Positions 1-12,609 of a stretch of 64,000 bases of DNA are shown one piece after another. How positions within the stretch are numbered: the first letter of the stretch is position 1; each line of letters starts with the position of its first letter. A program made the translations under genes and the position numbers. The notes below the pieces were generated by a model that had not been told where the DNA came from, ran no database searches, and saw nothing but the letters and a program-made list of their open reading frames with translations. Location: positions 8,884,144 through 8,948,143 of the forward strand of contig JBBMOA010000012.1 in assembly GCA_037954235.1 (NCBI GenBank). Direction: 5' to 3'. This stretch comes from Aulostomus chinensis (taxonomy: Eukaryota > Chordata > Actinopteri > Syngnathiformes > Aulostomidae).

Positions 1-668
1 TCTGGTAAAATGTTTATTTCATGACAGCCCCAGAAGTGTATCTCGCTTCCCAGTTTACAGTTCGGCATGATCAGCAGGTGTGCGCCGCTCGACAAAAAAC
101 CCACTTTCTCTCTTTCGGTCACGTTCTCTATCTTCCTGTGCCTCTCACTCTGTCAGTTTCTTTATTATTGTTTTTAGTAGTATCTGATGTGTGTGGCGAT
201 ATACTTTTATGGTGGCCTCCCTACCTGGCTTTTGCTATCTTTCTACTGTTTTGCTCTTCCTTTGACATGTTTAGCAAATTGTCTTTTTTTCTTAAAAATG
301 CATCTCTCAAACTGCAAATAGGACCCTTATCCAACCCCCCACCATGATAGAGGCACATAAGAGCAAAGGAAGGAAAATGGAAGTTCCCCCACAGTCCTAC
401 TTCCTCCCCGCGACCTTGCTCTTTTTAGGCGCTCTGACCACAAACATGCCCAACATTACTCAGATGCCTCTGCAACGACACCAAGTCTTCCTCATCTACA
501 TTATGGTGGCTGTGCAAAGGGTGTCAAAAATTTGACCTCAAACAGATATACACAGTTAACAGTCTGTTTATTTACCAGCGTTAACGGATATTTTAAGATC
601 GAGGGGAAAATACAGGAGACTCGCAGGCTGTGCAGTCCTTCCATTTTAATAGTTGGAAAGAAAAGAAT

Positions 669-769
<101 letters not shown>

Positions 770-1392
770 CTGCCGTGTGTGAAGTTTGAAGGGCTGGGCC
801 AACATCCACTACCACCTGGCAGGAAAAACAGGAATAGGTCTTGTCACTGGGTGATTGCACAACCTTGCTAAGGATTCACTCTCGGCTGAAAAAGACCTGG
901 AGCTGCTCCTTGCTGAGTAACTTGAAACCCCCGAGGACAGGCTACACGACTTATAACAACAACAAAAGCAACATTGACTCTCGATCTCTTCAAAACTACT
1001 CACAGGGAAAATAAATTGTGTTATTTTAAACGCCAGGATCACCAATTGGTGGGTATATAATCTGGACTCAGTGAGCTTGACCAAATGCTTTCCGCAGACG
1101 AACATTTCTTCACGTGGGCCAAAGTTTAAGCTCGAAAGAATCAGCCTGATTTTACTATTTACATGCTCTGAACTTCACTGCATGTTTGTCTGATTAAAGT
1201 GGCTCTACAAGGTGCATTTCAACACTTGAGAGTGTGTATGTGGGTGGATGGCAGTAGTTTCTAATAATTTGGACACCTCCAGAAAGATTTTATCATCAAA
1301 CAAGATCTACAGAAGAAGCTGCATGAGTGGTGGCGCCTGAGAGAGGAAGTTGTGAAACCAGAGACACAAAGCTGCCTCAGGCCTCTGTCCCG

Positions 1393-1398
<6 letters not shown>

Positions 1399-1464
<66 letters not shown>
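1399..1464. repeat. (GA)n microsatellite
   Basis: A purine-only GA run of about 66 bp, able in principle to form a triplex. Confidence 0.97.
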
Positions 1465-1467
<3 letters not shown>

Positions 1468-2469
1468 GAGGCTAAATACCTCTGTCACATGTGTTATATG
1501 CTCATAATACACTCAGCAGTCATCAAAGTGTAGTTCCCACGTAAATAATACACAAGTTCTGAGCAGTAGAATCATTTCAGAAACACCTCTGGGATTTTCA
1601 CACTCTTGAGTTTGCTGAGAACGTAGACGCAGCCGGAGCAGCAGATTAGTCAGACAGGTCAGAGAGGAATGACAACTAAAGCTGTTCTGACGAAACTCCG
1701 ACTCTGACCATGTTCATCCCGTCAGTCTGCACTGATGTCATACGTGCGCGTCACCTTCTCAGGAACAATTCTGACCGCACAGTTACTGTACCTCAAACCC
1801 AAACCCCAGACCTCCATATTTTCAAACAAGCTGGGAGGATACGGAATGGAATATGTCTAAATTATTATTGATCGCTAATTATCAGACAAAGTTTTTCAAA
1901 CTGTATGTTGTAGCGTAGTGAAATCATTTCTTTTGGGCGTAGCAGAATTTGCCCTTCTCCCTTCTGATAAAGTCTTTACTGGAGCATGGTGGGGAGTTAA
2001 TACGATCTGAGTAAAATATTGCTGTGATTAACCCACAGGATAACATCTGGTCTCCATTAAGAAAAAATAACTGTATAAAAGGTGAAAGCTTTGTGGTTTA
2101 TTATTTCAGGAAAGTCTCCCCCAAATTCATGAGCCTTCATTTTCTTGATCTTAATATCTCAAACTGGTTAATAACGGCTCAAAATGAGTTTTTCTTTCAC
2201 TCTCAAGTCTCAGCAGTGAACTTTTTCTCTTACAACGTGGACTTTCTGGGGAAAAAGAAAATGTTATCCGCCAAAAGTGCACCACGAAGTGAGGCCAGGT
2301 GCATTACTGTACAGAAAGTATGAGTCAAACAGTGATAGAATCTTGGTGGTAACAAACAATCAACTGACAAGCAGGTAATTAAAGGAACCTGAAGATGAAA
2401 AGATACAGTTTGGGGTCTGTTCAGACTCGGCACTTCTCACTTTTGCTACCGCCCTCAAGGATCTTTGAT

Positions 2470-2489
2470 AGTGTGTGCATGTGTGTGTG

Positions 2490-2521
<32 letters not shown>
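2470..2521. repeat. Imperfect (GT)n microsatellite
   Basis: A GT run interrupted by GA and CA units. Confidence 0.9.
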
Positions 2522-3411
2522 AAATGCAGATTACAGAAGCAAGGGTGTGAAGAACACCTCTCTGACATTTAGAGGCTTTACCAGGCTCCAGCATCCACCT
2601 GCTCCTTGATGAAGACTGGAGAACAACAAAAGCAGCAGTGCAAATACAACAGTAGAAGCTGGTCTGGACACACACACTAAATTGTACTTTATGTATTTAG
2701 AGAAGGAGGATTCTATGGGTTTAAGTATTTTACACTACCTTTTAAGTTTTGTTTGCACAAGAAGAAATACTAATATCTTTAAATTTCAATTTCAGCTTGT
2801 TAAGACAACCAAAAACTCTCTTTAAGGGAGAGTGATCAACCCAGCTCTTCATCTCTAGGACATATTTAGTCATAAAGTGTTACATTTGCAAGTAGAATAA
2901 TGGGTAAAACATGGAAAACATTCAAACTTACACGACTTTACGACTATCATTTATACATTTTTGTAATTATACAACTGCAGAGAAAAGATTTAAGTGGTGA
3001 TTCTGAGTCTCGCTATGCTGAGAAGATTGTGAAAATCAGACACATTCTGACGCTTAGGCCATAAATCCTACAATACAGTGAGATATAGTCCTGAGTAATG
3101 ACTTCATTTAAACAAGGATGAGGATGAGGAGTCTAAAAAACTTTACACGACAGAGCTCAATGTCACAGCTTCCCCCTTTTTTTAATTTGCAATATCTCTT
3201 CCTTGACAGTCGTTTGCATGTCTGTTAATGTCATATTCAAATTATTCAACCAAAAATAAGATCCCATTTGCAAGTTTCAAGAAATTTTTTTATTAACACA
3301 ATCCGTTTGACTTCCTGTTTCAAAGTTCACAAAACAGGCAAGTCAGTAAAATCCTTTTTCGTAGAGAGAAACCCACGCCTTGAAAATATACATTATATAC
3401 TTCAGTGTATC

Positions 3412-3413
<2 letters not shown>

Positions 3414-3454
<41 letters not shown>
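3414..3454. repeat. (AT)n microsatellite
   Basis: An alternating AT tract of about 41 bp. Confidence 0.95.
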
Positions 3455-3458
<4 letters not shown>

Positions 3459-3741
3459 CATAATCATCAGGGCTTAACAATCCTCAAACATCCCTCACCA
3501 TGTTTTCAGTGTTGGACGGATTTCAATCACGAGAAATAATCAAAGAACTTCAATTTCTGTGCATTCTTTTTTTATGATCGATAAATCACGATATTGTAAG
3601 ACATAAAAATACACAAGCTATGCAAATACCTGAGAGCCCTCACATCAGACAGTAGTCAATGAATTCAACATTCAGTTCCAAAATATACACCTTTCATATA
3701 TTATCTCTAAAAAGAAGAGATACACCTGAACCCTTTAATTT

Positions 3742-3757
3742 GGGGGGGGGGGGGGGG
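3742..3757. repeat. Poly(G) run
   Basis: Sixteen consecutive G bases, prone to sequencing error. Confidence 0.9.
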
Positions 3758-4666
3758 ATTTTTCACAAAACTATTTGCATTTCAGCAGAAAAATAGACAT
3801 TACGCTGACACATTTAAAAAATTTACAGAAAAGAAGAAGAAAAAAAAAAACAGCCCCGCACTGAAACAACAGCAAAAATTTTCAGGTAAACAGAAGCTGA
3901 CAGAAGGCCTGTTTCCTTTTTTTTTTTTTTTTTTTTCTGTTCATATGGCTGCTTTTGTTCAAGAATTTATGTCCATGTAGCATAAAAGAAGAATACACCG
4001 AGTCACAGCCATGATGTGTAAACAGATTTCAGTGCCGATACTTTACAGACAGTAGAAGTTTTATGCTCGCTGGGCCCGAGTTGCAGATAAGAGAAGCAAC
4101 ACAGAAACAGACAGACAGCTGCCGTTCACTGATGAGAGGTTCAACGTGAGCGAGTAGATCAAGAAGTCTGACAATAACGAGATGTTTGACCGGTGTCACC
4201 CAAATGATTGCAAACATTTTTGTCAGTACTGATAGATTTCCAACTAACATGCGACTGTACGATTGATTTCCCCTTGATTTTAATGTAACAACTGCTAAAA
4301 ACAACAAGCAAAAAAAATTTTAAAAACACACACACACACAAAAATACCCCGCTGCCTTGGGTAAGGATATAATGATCATACCCTCTTATCTGAGAGATTA
4401 TGAAAGACTACAAGATTAGAAACCAAGAGATGCAACTGGCCTTACAGATCTAGAAATCTTATCCTTCAAATAACTGAACCTCACCGACGAGAGTGTGGAA
4501 GTGGAAAGCGGTTTATCTTAATGTCGCGATTCTGCTTAAATCAACTTTTGGAGTTTACAGAGCTGATTAGGAGCAGCTTTTCGGAAGTGCCTTCAAAGTA
4601 GTTTAAGCTGTCCCACTCTTGTGCGCCAATGTGGCGACTCTGAAGCAAAGCGAGGGAACATTGGCC

Positions 4667-4668
<2 letters not shown>

Positions 4669-4718
<50 letters not shown>

Positions 4719-4762
4719 AGTGCGTGTGAGTGTGTGCGTGCGTGAGTGCGTGTGTGTGTGTG
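4669..4762. repeat. Imperfect (GT)n/(GTGC)n microsatellite
   Basis: A GT run passing into GTGCGTGAG-type units. Confidence 0.95.
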
Positions 4763-6205
4763 AGAAGAGCCTAATTTTCCAAATATCAGGTTAATAATAT
4801 CACAGTTTGAAACCAGAAAGACAATTTTACGAAATTCCCACAATAATTTAAGCTGCTTCAGGCACGATTTAAAGTGCTCGGGACAAAATATCATCAATAA
4901 TTCAGATTCCAACTGACCGCGCTCATTCAACTAAAAGTGGAGAACACCAAAAACAAGAGACTAATCCTTTAGAATAATTTAAAAAAACAAAACACCTTTT
5001 GCCATTTAAGGCTGTCAATACGCAAGTCGACCCGGAAGTGTTTCAAAGTTCGCTTTTCAAAGTTGAACTGAAAAGAGTCCATGAGTTACAAACTATTGCA
5101 GTCCACCCAGTGAAAGAGAACCCCCAGGCATCACTTCCTCTACTTCCCTGTGTGTTTTTGACCCGTTATCAATTCTTCTAATTCTATTCTTAAGTGCCAA
5201 AAGAGATGGAGATTGATTATTGTGCTGAGCAGAACTAACAAATACAGTGTAGGGATATTCATATCGAAGGTTTATACATTTACAGAATGACATTTTATTA
5301 TATATATATATATCTTCGTGATCTTTTTTTTTTTTGCTACAAGAATTAATTTCTTGGATAACTTGCAAACCTGAATGTCATTTTTGATTAAAAACCTGCT
5401 TGTGTGTTTTACACAGTCCAAAATAATCACATATTGATTAGTTTTACTTTCTGATAAGGATGGCTGAGCTGATTTTTAATTTCGTTTAGACTATTTGAGC
5501 TTTATTAGTATTGAGAATTTGACAAATGGGGGCATATCCCTTCAGTTTATTTACAAATTAGGATATATACATATACTTTTGAGTTTTTCTGTACAAAATG
5601 AGGGATTCAATTGCCGCTAGTATGATAACCAACATCCTTAAAAGTCTGAAAGTCCCTAAAACTGAAATTATAGAAGAAAAAAAGTTGAAAGCTTGTTTTA
5701 TTGATAGCATTCTGGTGGCTTTGCTGTTCTCGTTGCTGTAGTTAGTCTGGAAGTAACGACAACTTCAGGAAAAAAAATTCCTCAAACTACTGTTGTACTA
5801 CGAGGCAAAACCCTAGCAGAACTGCATTCTGACGATTATGGCACGACTGTTTCAAAGTGACATTTGAACGCACAGCATGAGAGGATGATGATGTTGTTGT
5901 TGTTAACAGGAAAACACAGAACATTAAAGGCCCCGGCAAAAAGGATGAAGAAGGTGGTGCAGCTCAACATGGTGAATCTTTGTGAGGTCTGTGCGGAGCA
6001 AGCGTCGAGAATTGATTCAAAACATTTCAATAAAGATGATCCAAACCTTTTTTTCTGTTTTTAAATACAACTTCATAGCAGGGCACGCTGCTATTATACC
6101 TTCATGATTGTTCAGATTCACACTCAGTAGCTTAAAAGTCTATGATTGTGCTACATATGTCTACAGTGCCATTCATTCAGTGCAGTCTCAGCATTCAGGG
6201 GGGAT

Positions 6206-6216
6206 GGTGTGTGCGT

Positions 6217-6270
<54 letters not shown>
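6206..6270. repeat. (GT)n microsatellite in the ikzf2 3' UTR ((CA)n in the mRNA)
   Basis: On the minus strand this is a (CA)n run starting about 57 nt after the stop codon, so it should lie in the 3' UTR. Confidence 0.95.
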
Positions 6271-6271
<1 letters not shown>

Positions 6272-6326
6272 GGGGGATACTGCTCCTTTCCCCTGGTTGT
6301 CTTTCTGTCACATCTTACTCATCCAC

Positions 6327-7117
6327 TTACTGGAATGTGTGTTCACCGCGGACTATGTGAGAGGAGAACTCATAACGGTCCTTGCTGCAGTGACCACAGA
6401 TGTTGCACTCTAGTGGATCTCTGTAACCATGGCAACCCATATGGATGGTGTACATGACATGGTCCAGGAAGACCACCTGGCAATGCTCACACTGGAAGGT
6501 CCGCAACTCCTGACCTTCTCGTCCAAACACCCGCACCGCTTCCTGGGTAACAGGCCTCTCGGGAGCCCCTCGCAATACTGCAGTCCTGGTTGCTGACCCA
6601 CTTCTGGGTGATTCGGTCACATGATCACCTGAATAGACCACAGCTGGGCTTGCCTGTGACCTGATGTGAGGAGGAGGGTGGCTACCATGGTAGCTCTGCC
6701 TTTCCTGAGGGCTGCTGCGAGCTGAGTCAGCCGAGTCTGCTCCGCTGTTGCTGGGAGATTCCTCTTGACCTGGCTGGGTCTGCTTTTCCTGCCTGGATAA
6801 AGTGGCGGGGCCATTAGAGCTGGAATGGCTGGTGAAAACAGGGGGCGCTCGTGCCTGAGATGGCAGTGTATCACAGTTCCCTGAACGCTCTGTTCTTTGG
6901 CCAAGAGGCAAGACATGATGGAAGACAGGGTTAACCAAGGGCACCATCTCTACCATGGAGAGAGGGTGTCCTGGATGAATGGGCCGGAGCGGGTCTGATC
7001 CCAGGTAAGTGATGGCTTGGTCCATCATGTGGCCTGGCATCAGTTCAGCCTGCTTCTCATATTTCAGGCCCATATCAAAGCCTAGATCAGGGTAACCGTA
7101 TCGGGCCATCTTTTCAC
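6327..7117 (-). CDS. ikzf2: Helios-like factor, last coding exon (repression region, dimer fingers 5 and 6, stop)
   Basis: This 791-nt exon encodes residues 248-510 and the TAA stop at 6329-6327. It begins GEKMARYGYPDLGFDMGLKY, like Helios (GEK..RFSYPDIHFDMNL.YEKEAELM). The family motif MMDQAINNAITYLG is shortened here to MMDQAITYLG. The middle is low-complexity Ser/Pro/Gln. The C-terminus holds finger 5 (C457, C460, H473, H477) and finger 6 (C485, C488, H501, H507), which mediate homo- and heterodimers among Ikaros proteins. GYRDPLECNICG and HIVRGEHTF are Helios-type. The acceptor CTTGCTTATTCAG at 7120-7118 sets the start. The open frame continues upstream to 7271, but that part is intron. 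The predicted protein is 510 aa, against about 526 aa (four N-terminal fingers) or 500 aa (three) in mammals. Confidence 0.97.
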
Positions 7118-7865
7118 CTGAATAAGCAAGAGCAGAATTTTTGATTTTACAAAAATCTGCAAATTCAAAACAAACACAACAATCCAATATAACATGATGC
7201 ACTGATAAAATTATTGATTCGTAACATTTCCTCTTTAGCCACACGAACTTGGTGTGGTATATTTTCATCATGTTTTAGGACATTCTGTCTACATTTTGCA
7301 CTTGATGCTCTACGTGTGCAAATACGAGGGGTGGAAATCCCCATCCATCTACCACTGCACTGTTAACCCCTGCAGAACAGGGATGCGGTGAGCTGTGTTC
7401 TCTCAATAAGAGCAATAACAAAGATACAGGTGTACCTAACCACAGACTGAAAAACATTTCCTTGCCACACAGTCATCCGCTTGCTCTGGCTTCCTCAATC
7501 TCGTGACTACATCCAATAGTGCGGTAAATAAAACCAAAATATAACATTGCATAAAGCAATCGTGCAACATTGTAGAGGAATTAATGAGCAACAAAAGCAG
7601 CAGAAGAAATAAACTGTTGCTCTAATAATGTAAGAAGAGAGTAAATTCACAGAAATACACAAAAATACTGTCAGACATTTGTCTTGCAACGAGGAGAAAG
7701 TCACTACGGAACTATGAATTGCATTGTAAGTGAAAAATACAACAAAAAAGAAATTTTTTGCACAGCTACTGCCTAAACCTGAGTCTTACACGCTTAAACT
7801 CTAACCAACTCAAACAATAGACATTTGCAATGATTGACGGTCTGAATGGATTGACATATACCCAC
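7118..7865 (-). other. ikzf2 intron between coding exons 6 and 7
   Basis: The intron runs from GTGGGT at 7865 to CAG ending at 7118. It is AT-rich and holds no repeat or other gene that I can see. Confidence 0.85.
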
Positions 7866-7979
7866 CCACAAATTTCTGTGGTGTGGTGCTCTTTCTCTTG
7901 CCAATGTTGCCATGTAGTCGTTCAATAACGAGCGGCCGATCGAAGGAAGCCATGGGCCTCGGCTCTTTGGGAAGATCAC
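7866..7979 (-). CDS. ikzf2: Helios-like factor, coding exon 6 (conserved basic linker)
   Basis: This is a symmetric 114-nt exon for residues 210-247. It reads DLPKEPRPMASFDRPLVIER, then LHGNIGKRKSTTPQKFV. The second half matches the Helios linker (ERPAVIEKL, then GNMGKRKSSTPQKFVG) very closely, including a basic GKRK stretch that may help nuclear entry. The acceptor is CTCCTCCTCTTCCACATCAAG. The donor is G/GTGGGT at 7865; a nearby GTATAT would shift the frame. Exons on both sides are also phase 1, so skipping this exon would keep the frame. Confidence 0.93.
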
Positions 7980-8481
7980 CTTGATGTGGAAGAGGAGGAG
8001 AATTAGGTGTGAGATGGCTGAATGTGAAATTAACAAAGAAGTCCTGAAATAGTTCATTTTTCTAAACCCCCCCCCCCTCCCACGTCAGCTGCTGAAACCA
8101 CATCCACACCTCCAATAACTAACTCCAGAATAGTCTTTTTCATTTATTTATTCGCATTAAAGAAAGTTGCTTTAGGTAGGAAAAATTCACAGATGAACAA
8201 AAAAATGAAACCAAACAGCTGAATGAGTTTGTAAATTTACAAAAATATTGCAAAATAGCACAAAATTAAAAAAAAATATTGCTGTTATAATATGTGTCTT
8301 TCATAGCTTGTACATTTCTTTTAAAACAATAATTTCCATACGGGGTCAAATACCAGCATGCGGGAAAATGTAGATAATTGGTTTTGTTTTTTTTGCATTT
8401 CTTTGGACTGTTTTGTTTTCATTTCACAGTAGGTCGTAATCCTTTGCAGAGTTGCAGCTTCAATAAAAAAATAGAATTTAC
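7980..8481 (-). other. ikzf2 intron between coding exons 5 and 6
   Basis: The donor is GTAAAT at 8481 and the acceptor is AAG ending at 7980. A homopolymer G run on this strand (8068-8077) lies upstream of the acceptor. Nothing else was seen. Confidence 0.85.
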
Positions 8482-8619
8482 CTGCGTACGGGCCAATGTT
8501 GGTGTTTGGATCCAGGCCGATACTCTGTAGGTAACTATGGCAACGCTCTTTATGCTCCTCCAGAGAAGTACGTTGCTTGTAGCTCCGCCCACAGTAGTTA
8601 CACTTGTGTGGTTTGCCGA
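8482..8619 (-). CDS. ikzf2: Helios-like factor, coding exon 5 (DNA-binding finger 4)
   Basis: This 138-nt exon encodes residues 164-209. It carries VGKPHKCNYCGRSYKQRTSL and then EEHKERCHSYLQS, which is finger 4 with C170, C173, H186 and a C190/H191 end. Val164 is split across the splice (G/TC), as in other family members. The tail, LDPNTNIGPYAG, is not one I recognise from mammals. The acceptor is TCTTCGTCTTTAG and the donor is G/GTAAAT at 8481. Finger 4 helps set sequence choice and binding at pericentromeric repeats in Ikaros. Confidence 0.96.
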
Positions 8620-9622
8620 CTAAAGACGAAGACATTTAACACATAACATGAATTTCACTCACCGCTACTCAGATTAAAAGAGTGGGTAGTATCTGATGAG
8701 ATAATTCAGCCGAGTGCTGTACTTGCGTGGTACGCAGCAGTAAATACTTTATAGCACTCGGTAGTACAATGACACCTAAACCCAAGCTTCTGAGATCATG
8801 GAGATTCCACTACTAGTATGAGGATTCCACACTGTTTGCAGACAGAAAGATGAGTTGTGGGCCACAGACAGTTTCACACTGACGTCTGTGTTTCAAAAGC
8901 ATTTGAAACTCCCACTGTTGTGGTGCAACATGAGTGAACAGTAGAGTTGATCATCTATCCCATAGTGGTGGTAGGAACAAACTCCAATGTGAAGAGGCTA
9001 TGGAGGTGGAGTGGGATTCATCGGAGCATTTCTTGCACATAACAGTCCTACTCAGCAAGACAAATGATGAAAGTTGAAATCTTCAGACTTAGGATTTATC
9101 TTGGTAACGTCATCAACACCTTCCTCCATCCTCCCGTCCCCCCACCTGTTTTACCACGACCAGTGATGGTTGGGTACATTGGTGGATATTTGAAAACGCA
9201 AGTGCATTTATCAGAGAATATCAATAGCGCACTTCCATCTTGATTGGTCCCGCATAGCATAGCACGGCCCGTCACAGCAAATCTTACATGCGCAAGCACT
9301 TTTTCACTGAGTCATCTTTTTTCCGTCGTTTGATACAATCTATAAATATACGACATCACTCGAAACTAGACATCATCGTAATTTTTTTTGTTGTATCAAC
9401 AGATTTAAAAAAAATCATAGTGGTTAATGACACAGGGGTTTCAATATCAATCAAGTGCGGGTAGGTGTACCTACAGGATCATAGGGTAAACGTTCAAGTA
9501 ATGGCGAATTACTAACTTCTCAAACGCCATGCAAATATATGCTGCTTTCCAGCTACTAAAACAGCACGATTGGCAGTATTAAAGTATTACTCACTTGTTC
9601 TCAGTAGCTCACATTTATTAAT

Positions 9623-9688
<66 letters not shown>

Positions 9689-10714
9689 CTGCTATTCTCA
9701 TTCATGTGAATGGCCCACACTCTGACTCAGACCATGAATGGCAACTTGCCCATACAGAATGCAAATAGGATGATGTATATTTGTAGGATGTTAGCATGTG
9801 ATCCATCAATCAAAATCGTACAGCATTTTTACATTGGATTTCCACTTATTATAGAAAAAGAAAAACCTCAGTTGCAAAATAACAATAGTAATATGAGTCT
9901 GACGTATGTTGTTTGGCAACATAATCAGCACATGTGGGCACCACTTATATGATGAAGAAACTCAGACAGAAAAAAAATTGCAAACACACAAAAACTCTAC
10001 GCAAACACACAGTTGCACATCCAAACACATACCTAACCACCTAAAAAAAGTAATTCCTGTGGTAGCATCACAGACAGAAATGACAGTACCCTGCACCCTT
10101 GATTTCAAAGGCACAAAAGGAGGGGAGAGCACATCCTCTCTCATAGGAAAGTGGGTTACAGTTGAGAGAGACAGCCAGCGCACTTTCTGTGTTTCTCAAC
10201 AGACAGAAAGTTTCCTCCTAAGCAAGTCAAGCAGTGATGGAACAGCATGTCCTTGGTAGCAACAATGCTGTCATATAAAGCTGTGTATGACAAACACAAT
10301 ACTGGAGAGTCACCAACCAGCATGTTTCGGCTGCTTGCAGCTCTCTGATCTCTTACACAGGTAACACCCAAAATGTTTCAAAGCTGAAATTCAAGAGGTA
10401 ATGACATCGTGTTTTATAGGATGAGGGAAGATATTAGACATCTCACATGTTAAACCACTTCCTGAAAAAAAAAAAAGATTGTAACATGTAATCACTTGTT
10501 CCTGAAAGAGCAGTGTAAACACAAAGGAAAGGACGAGAGCGTGGAAGACAGAGTGTATCTCCATCTGTAAATAATAAACGAACCAAGTCCCAACTTTTAA
10601 AAAATGATAGGATGATGATCCTCTGATCTCTGCAGCACATCTGACAAAATACATTTTCTGTGAAGCAGTGCATTCAAGCAGAAGGGAAGAGGAGCGATGA
10701 TGGAGAAGTCTTAC
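8620..10714 (-). other. ikzf2 intron between coding exons 4 and 5
   Basis: The donor is GTAAGA at 10714 and the acceptor is TTTAG ending at 8620. The intron contains a compound (TC)n(AC)n microsatellite at 9623-9687. No further exon was recognised on either strand. Confidence 0.85.
9623..9687. repeat. Compound (TC)n(AC)n microsatellite
   Basis: A TC run followed directly by an AC run, inside an ikzf2 intron. Confidence 0.97.
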
Positions 10715-10882
10715 CAGCGTGAGTACGCAAGTGGCCAGTGAGAGCATCGCGCCGCCGGCAGGCATAGCTGCAGAAGGGGCATTTGAAGGGTTTTTCACCT
10801 GTATGCAGCTTGATGTGTCGCAGCAGGTTTCCTTTTTGGGTAAACGAGACACCACACTGGTTGCATTGGAACGGACGGTCAC
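10715..10882 (-). CDS. ikzf2: Helios-like factor, coding exon 4 (DNA-binding fingers 2 and 3)
   Basis: This 168-nt exon encodes residues 108-163 and has the size I recall for this exon in the family. Finger 2 uses C114, C117, H130 and H134. Finger 3 uses C142, C145, H158 and H162. They are joined by the TGEKPF linker and followed by RTHA. In Ikaros proteins these two central fingers contact the GGGAA core. The acceptor is CTCTCTTAG and the donor is G/GTAAGA at 10714. Finger 2 begins FQCNQCGVSF. Gln113 is the Ikaros/Aiolos-type residue, where I recall mammalian Helios having His, and Val119 replaces the usual Ala. The exon is certain. Confidence 0.97.
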
Positions 10883-11649
10883 CTAAGAGAGGCAGGGACA
10901 GGAAGTCATTGCCGCACAATCTTGATGGTGTTTTTAAGACAGTCTCAACAAAGATGCAAACAGTTCTTATCTCAGGATGAAGTCATGCGTCCACAGCTGA
11001 CTTTTTCAAGAGGCACAAATGACTAATGACTGCTTTTTGAAATGAGATATCATAAATGTCTAATTCTCTTAACATGACAAGCATCACTGTGCCAATCAAG
11101 ACACACAAAGGCCTCGTTTTCATCAGGATAATTAACCATGTCAGTAATTTCTACAGTTAATATCGGAAATCATTCATTTCTGTTTTGTTATTGCTTCTGT
11201 TTTGTTTATGGGAGGATGTGATTTAAAAGACTGGAAGGAATTATTAGCTACAGCTTCGGCCTACATGATCTCAGTGAACATTTTCTGTGAAAAACAAAAA
11301 AACAAAAAAATGTTTCCAAAGTTTGAAATAAATTAATTTCTTATTACCAATTGTAATATTTAATATATTGACCTCTTAAGTCCCAAGGGCAATGAAGGTC
11401 AGGAGTAGCTGCAAAGACATACTCAAATAGATCAAGGACAGCTCAGCAACTATCACGTCCACATGCATGATCTTGTGCTCTACAGACAGGTAAGACCTCA
11501 GTTTATTCTCCCAGTATCAGTGACACTGTTGTGGTTGCCATATTTGAACATTTTTTAGAAAAAGTAACTTTTTTTTTTAAGCGGACATTACCACGATAGC
11601 ATCGATCCTTACCACAGAAATACCACTGAATCCTTTCAGTAACTCTTTG

Positions 11650-11834
11650 ATACTCTAAATTGACCGTAGGTGTGACTGTGAGTGTGAATGGTTGTTTGTC
11701 TCTATGTGTTGGTCCTGTGATGGACTGGTGACCTGTCCAGGGTGAACCCCGCCTCTCGCGGAATGGGCTCCACCCCCCCCAGTGACCCATCACAAGATAA
11801 GCGGTAGAAAATGGATGGATGGATGGATGGATGG
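11650..11834 (+). repeat. Dispersed teleost short repeat, copy 1 (longest)
   Basis: It contains the familiar fish-genome words TGTGATGGACTGGTGACCTG, GCCTCTCGC, GGCTCCA and ATAAGCGGTAGAAAATGGAT, and ends in an ATGG run. I recall this as a common SINE-like repeat of teleosts but cannot name the family. Confidence 0.8.
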
Positions 11835-12411
11835 TTTGCTGGAGCCATGTGTGGGTTTGTAGAGCTTAACAAGTTAATATATCACAAACAAGAAGTGCAT
11901 CTGGGGAAGAAGCACGTACACGAAGTGTCGGTCAATGTGAGTGTGGGGAACACTTGATTACAAACTTACTCCCACTTAGCCTCCTAGTAACCATACTGCA
12001 AACAGTTGTACTATACTGTATAAAAGATAGTAATTATTAAATTAAAAAGAAATGACTATGTCTCTCTGCCTCCCCCCCCCAATGATTGGTTGCTTGTACA
12101 TCTTCAAGAAATGCAAATCAGCAACAGGACTGTAAGTATTCTGTTCTAATGACAGATCGTTTGATCAACAGTCATTTGGAGAAGTGAAATATGATTCCAT
12201 GCTGTGACGACGCAAGCAGTCATGGAGACTGTTGGAACAGGTTATGGGGGATTCCAAGGATTTTTTTTTTCCTGATAATAATTTCAGGTCTTAGCTATTG
12301 TCTTTGAACAGAAAAAGAAACAAACGAAAAAAAAACACATAAAGCTCTCCACACCCACTGTCAAACAAATGCTTTCTGACTCATCCTAAGGTCAGGAACA
12401 GTGCACAAAGT

Positions 12412-12437
12412 ATTTTAATAGTTGGAAAGAAAAGAAT

Positions 12438-12491
<54 letters not shown>

Positions 12492-12513
12492 CGTGTGTGT
12501 GTGTGCGTGTGTG
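12412..12513. repeat. (GT)n microsatellite with duplicated 28-bp flank
   Basis: Bases 12412-12439 are identical to 643-670, and both run into a GT repeat. Confidence 0.9.
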
Positions 12514-12609
12514 GGTAACACACAAATATACCATAACATTGGAAATGCTACATATAGATAACTTAGCATTAAAGGCCTTTATGTCATATATAAAATAAAA
12601 AAGACAAAC

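Larger units (their letters stand above)
10883..12609 (-). other. ikzf2 intron between coding exons 3 and 4 (no finger-1 exon found)
   Basis: This interval should hold the first zinc finger (KLKCD.CG then HKRSHTG) if it were a separate exon. I read both strands and found no such motif. The intron contains a dispersed fish repeat (11650-11834) and a (GT)n microsatellite with a duplicated flank (12412-12513). Confidence 0.7.

Noticed and set aside
7118..7271. N-terminal 51 residues of the open frame that contains the last ikzf2 exon
   Set aside because: They lie upstream of a clear CAG acceptor and have no similarity to the family; this is intron read-through.
11503..11793. Open frame of 96 codons on the minus strand
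   Set aside because: Most of it is the reverse of a dispersed fish repeat.
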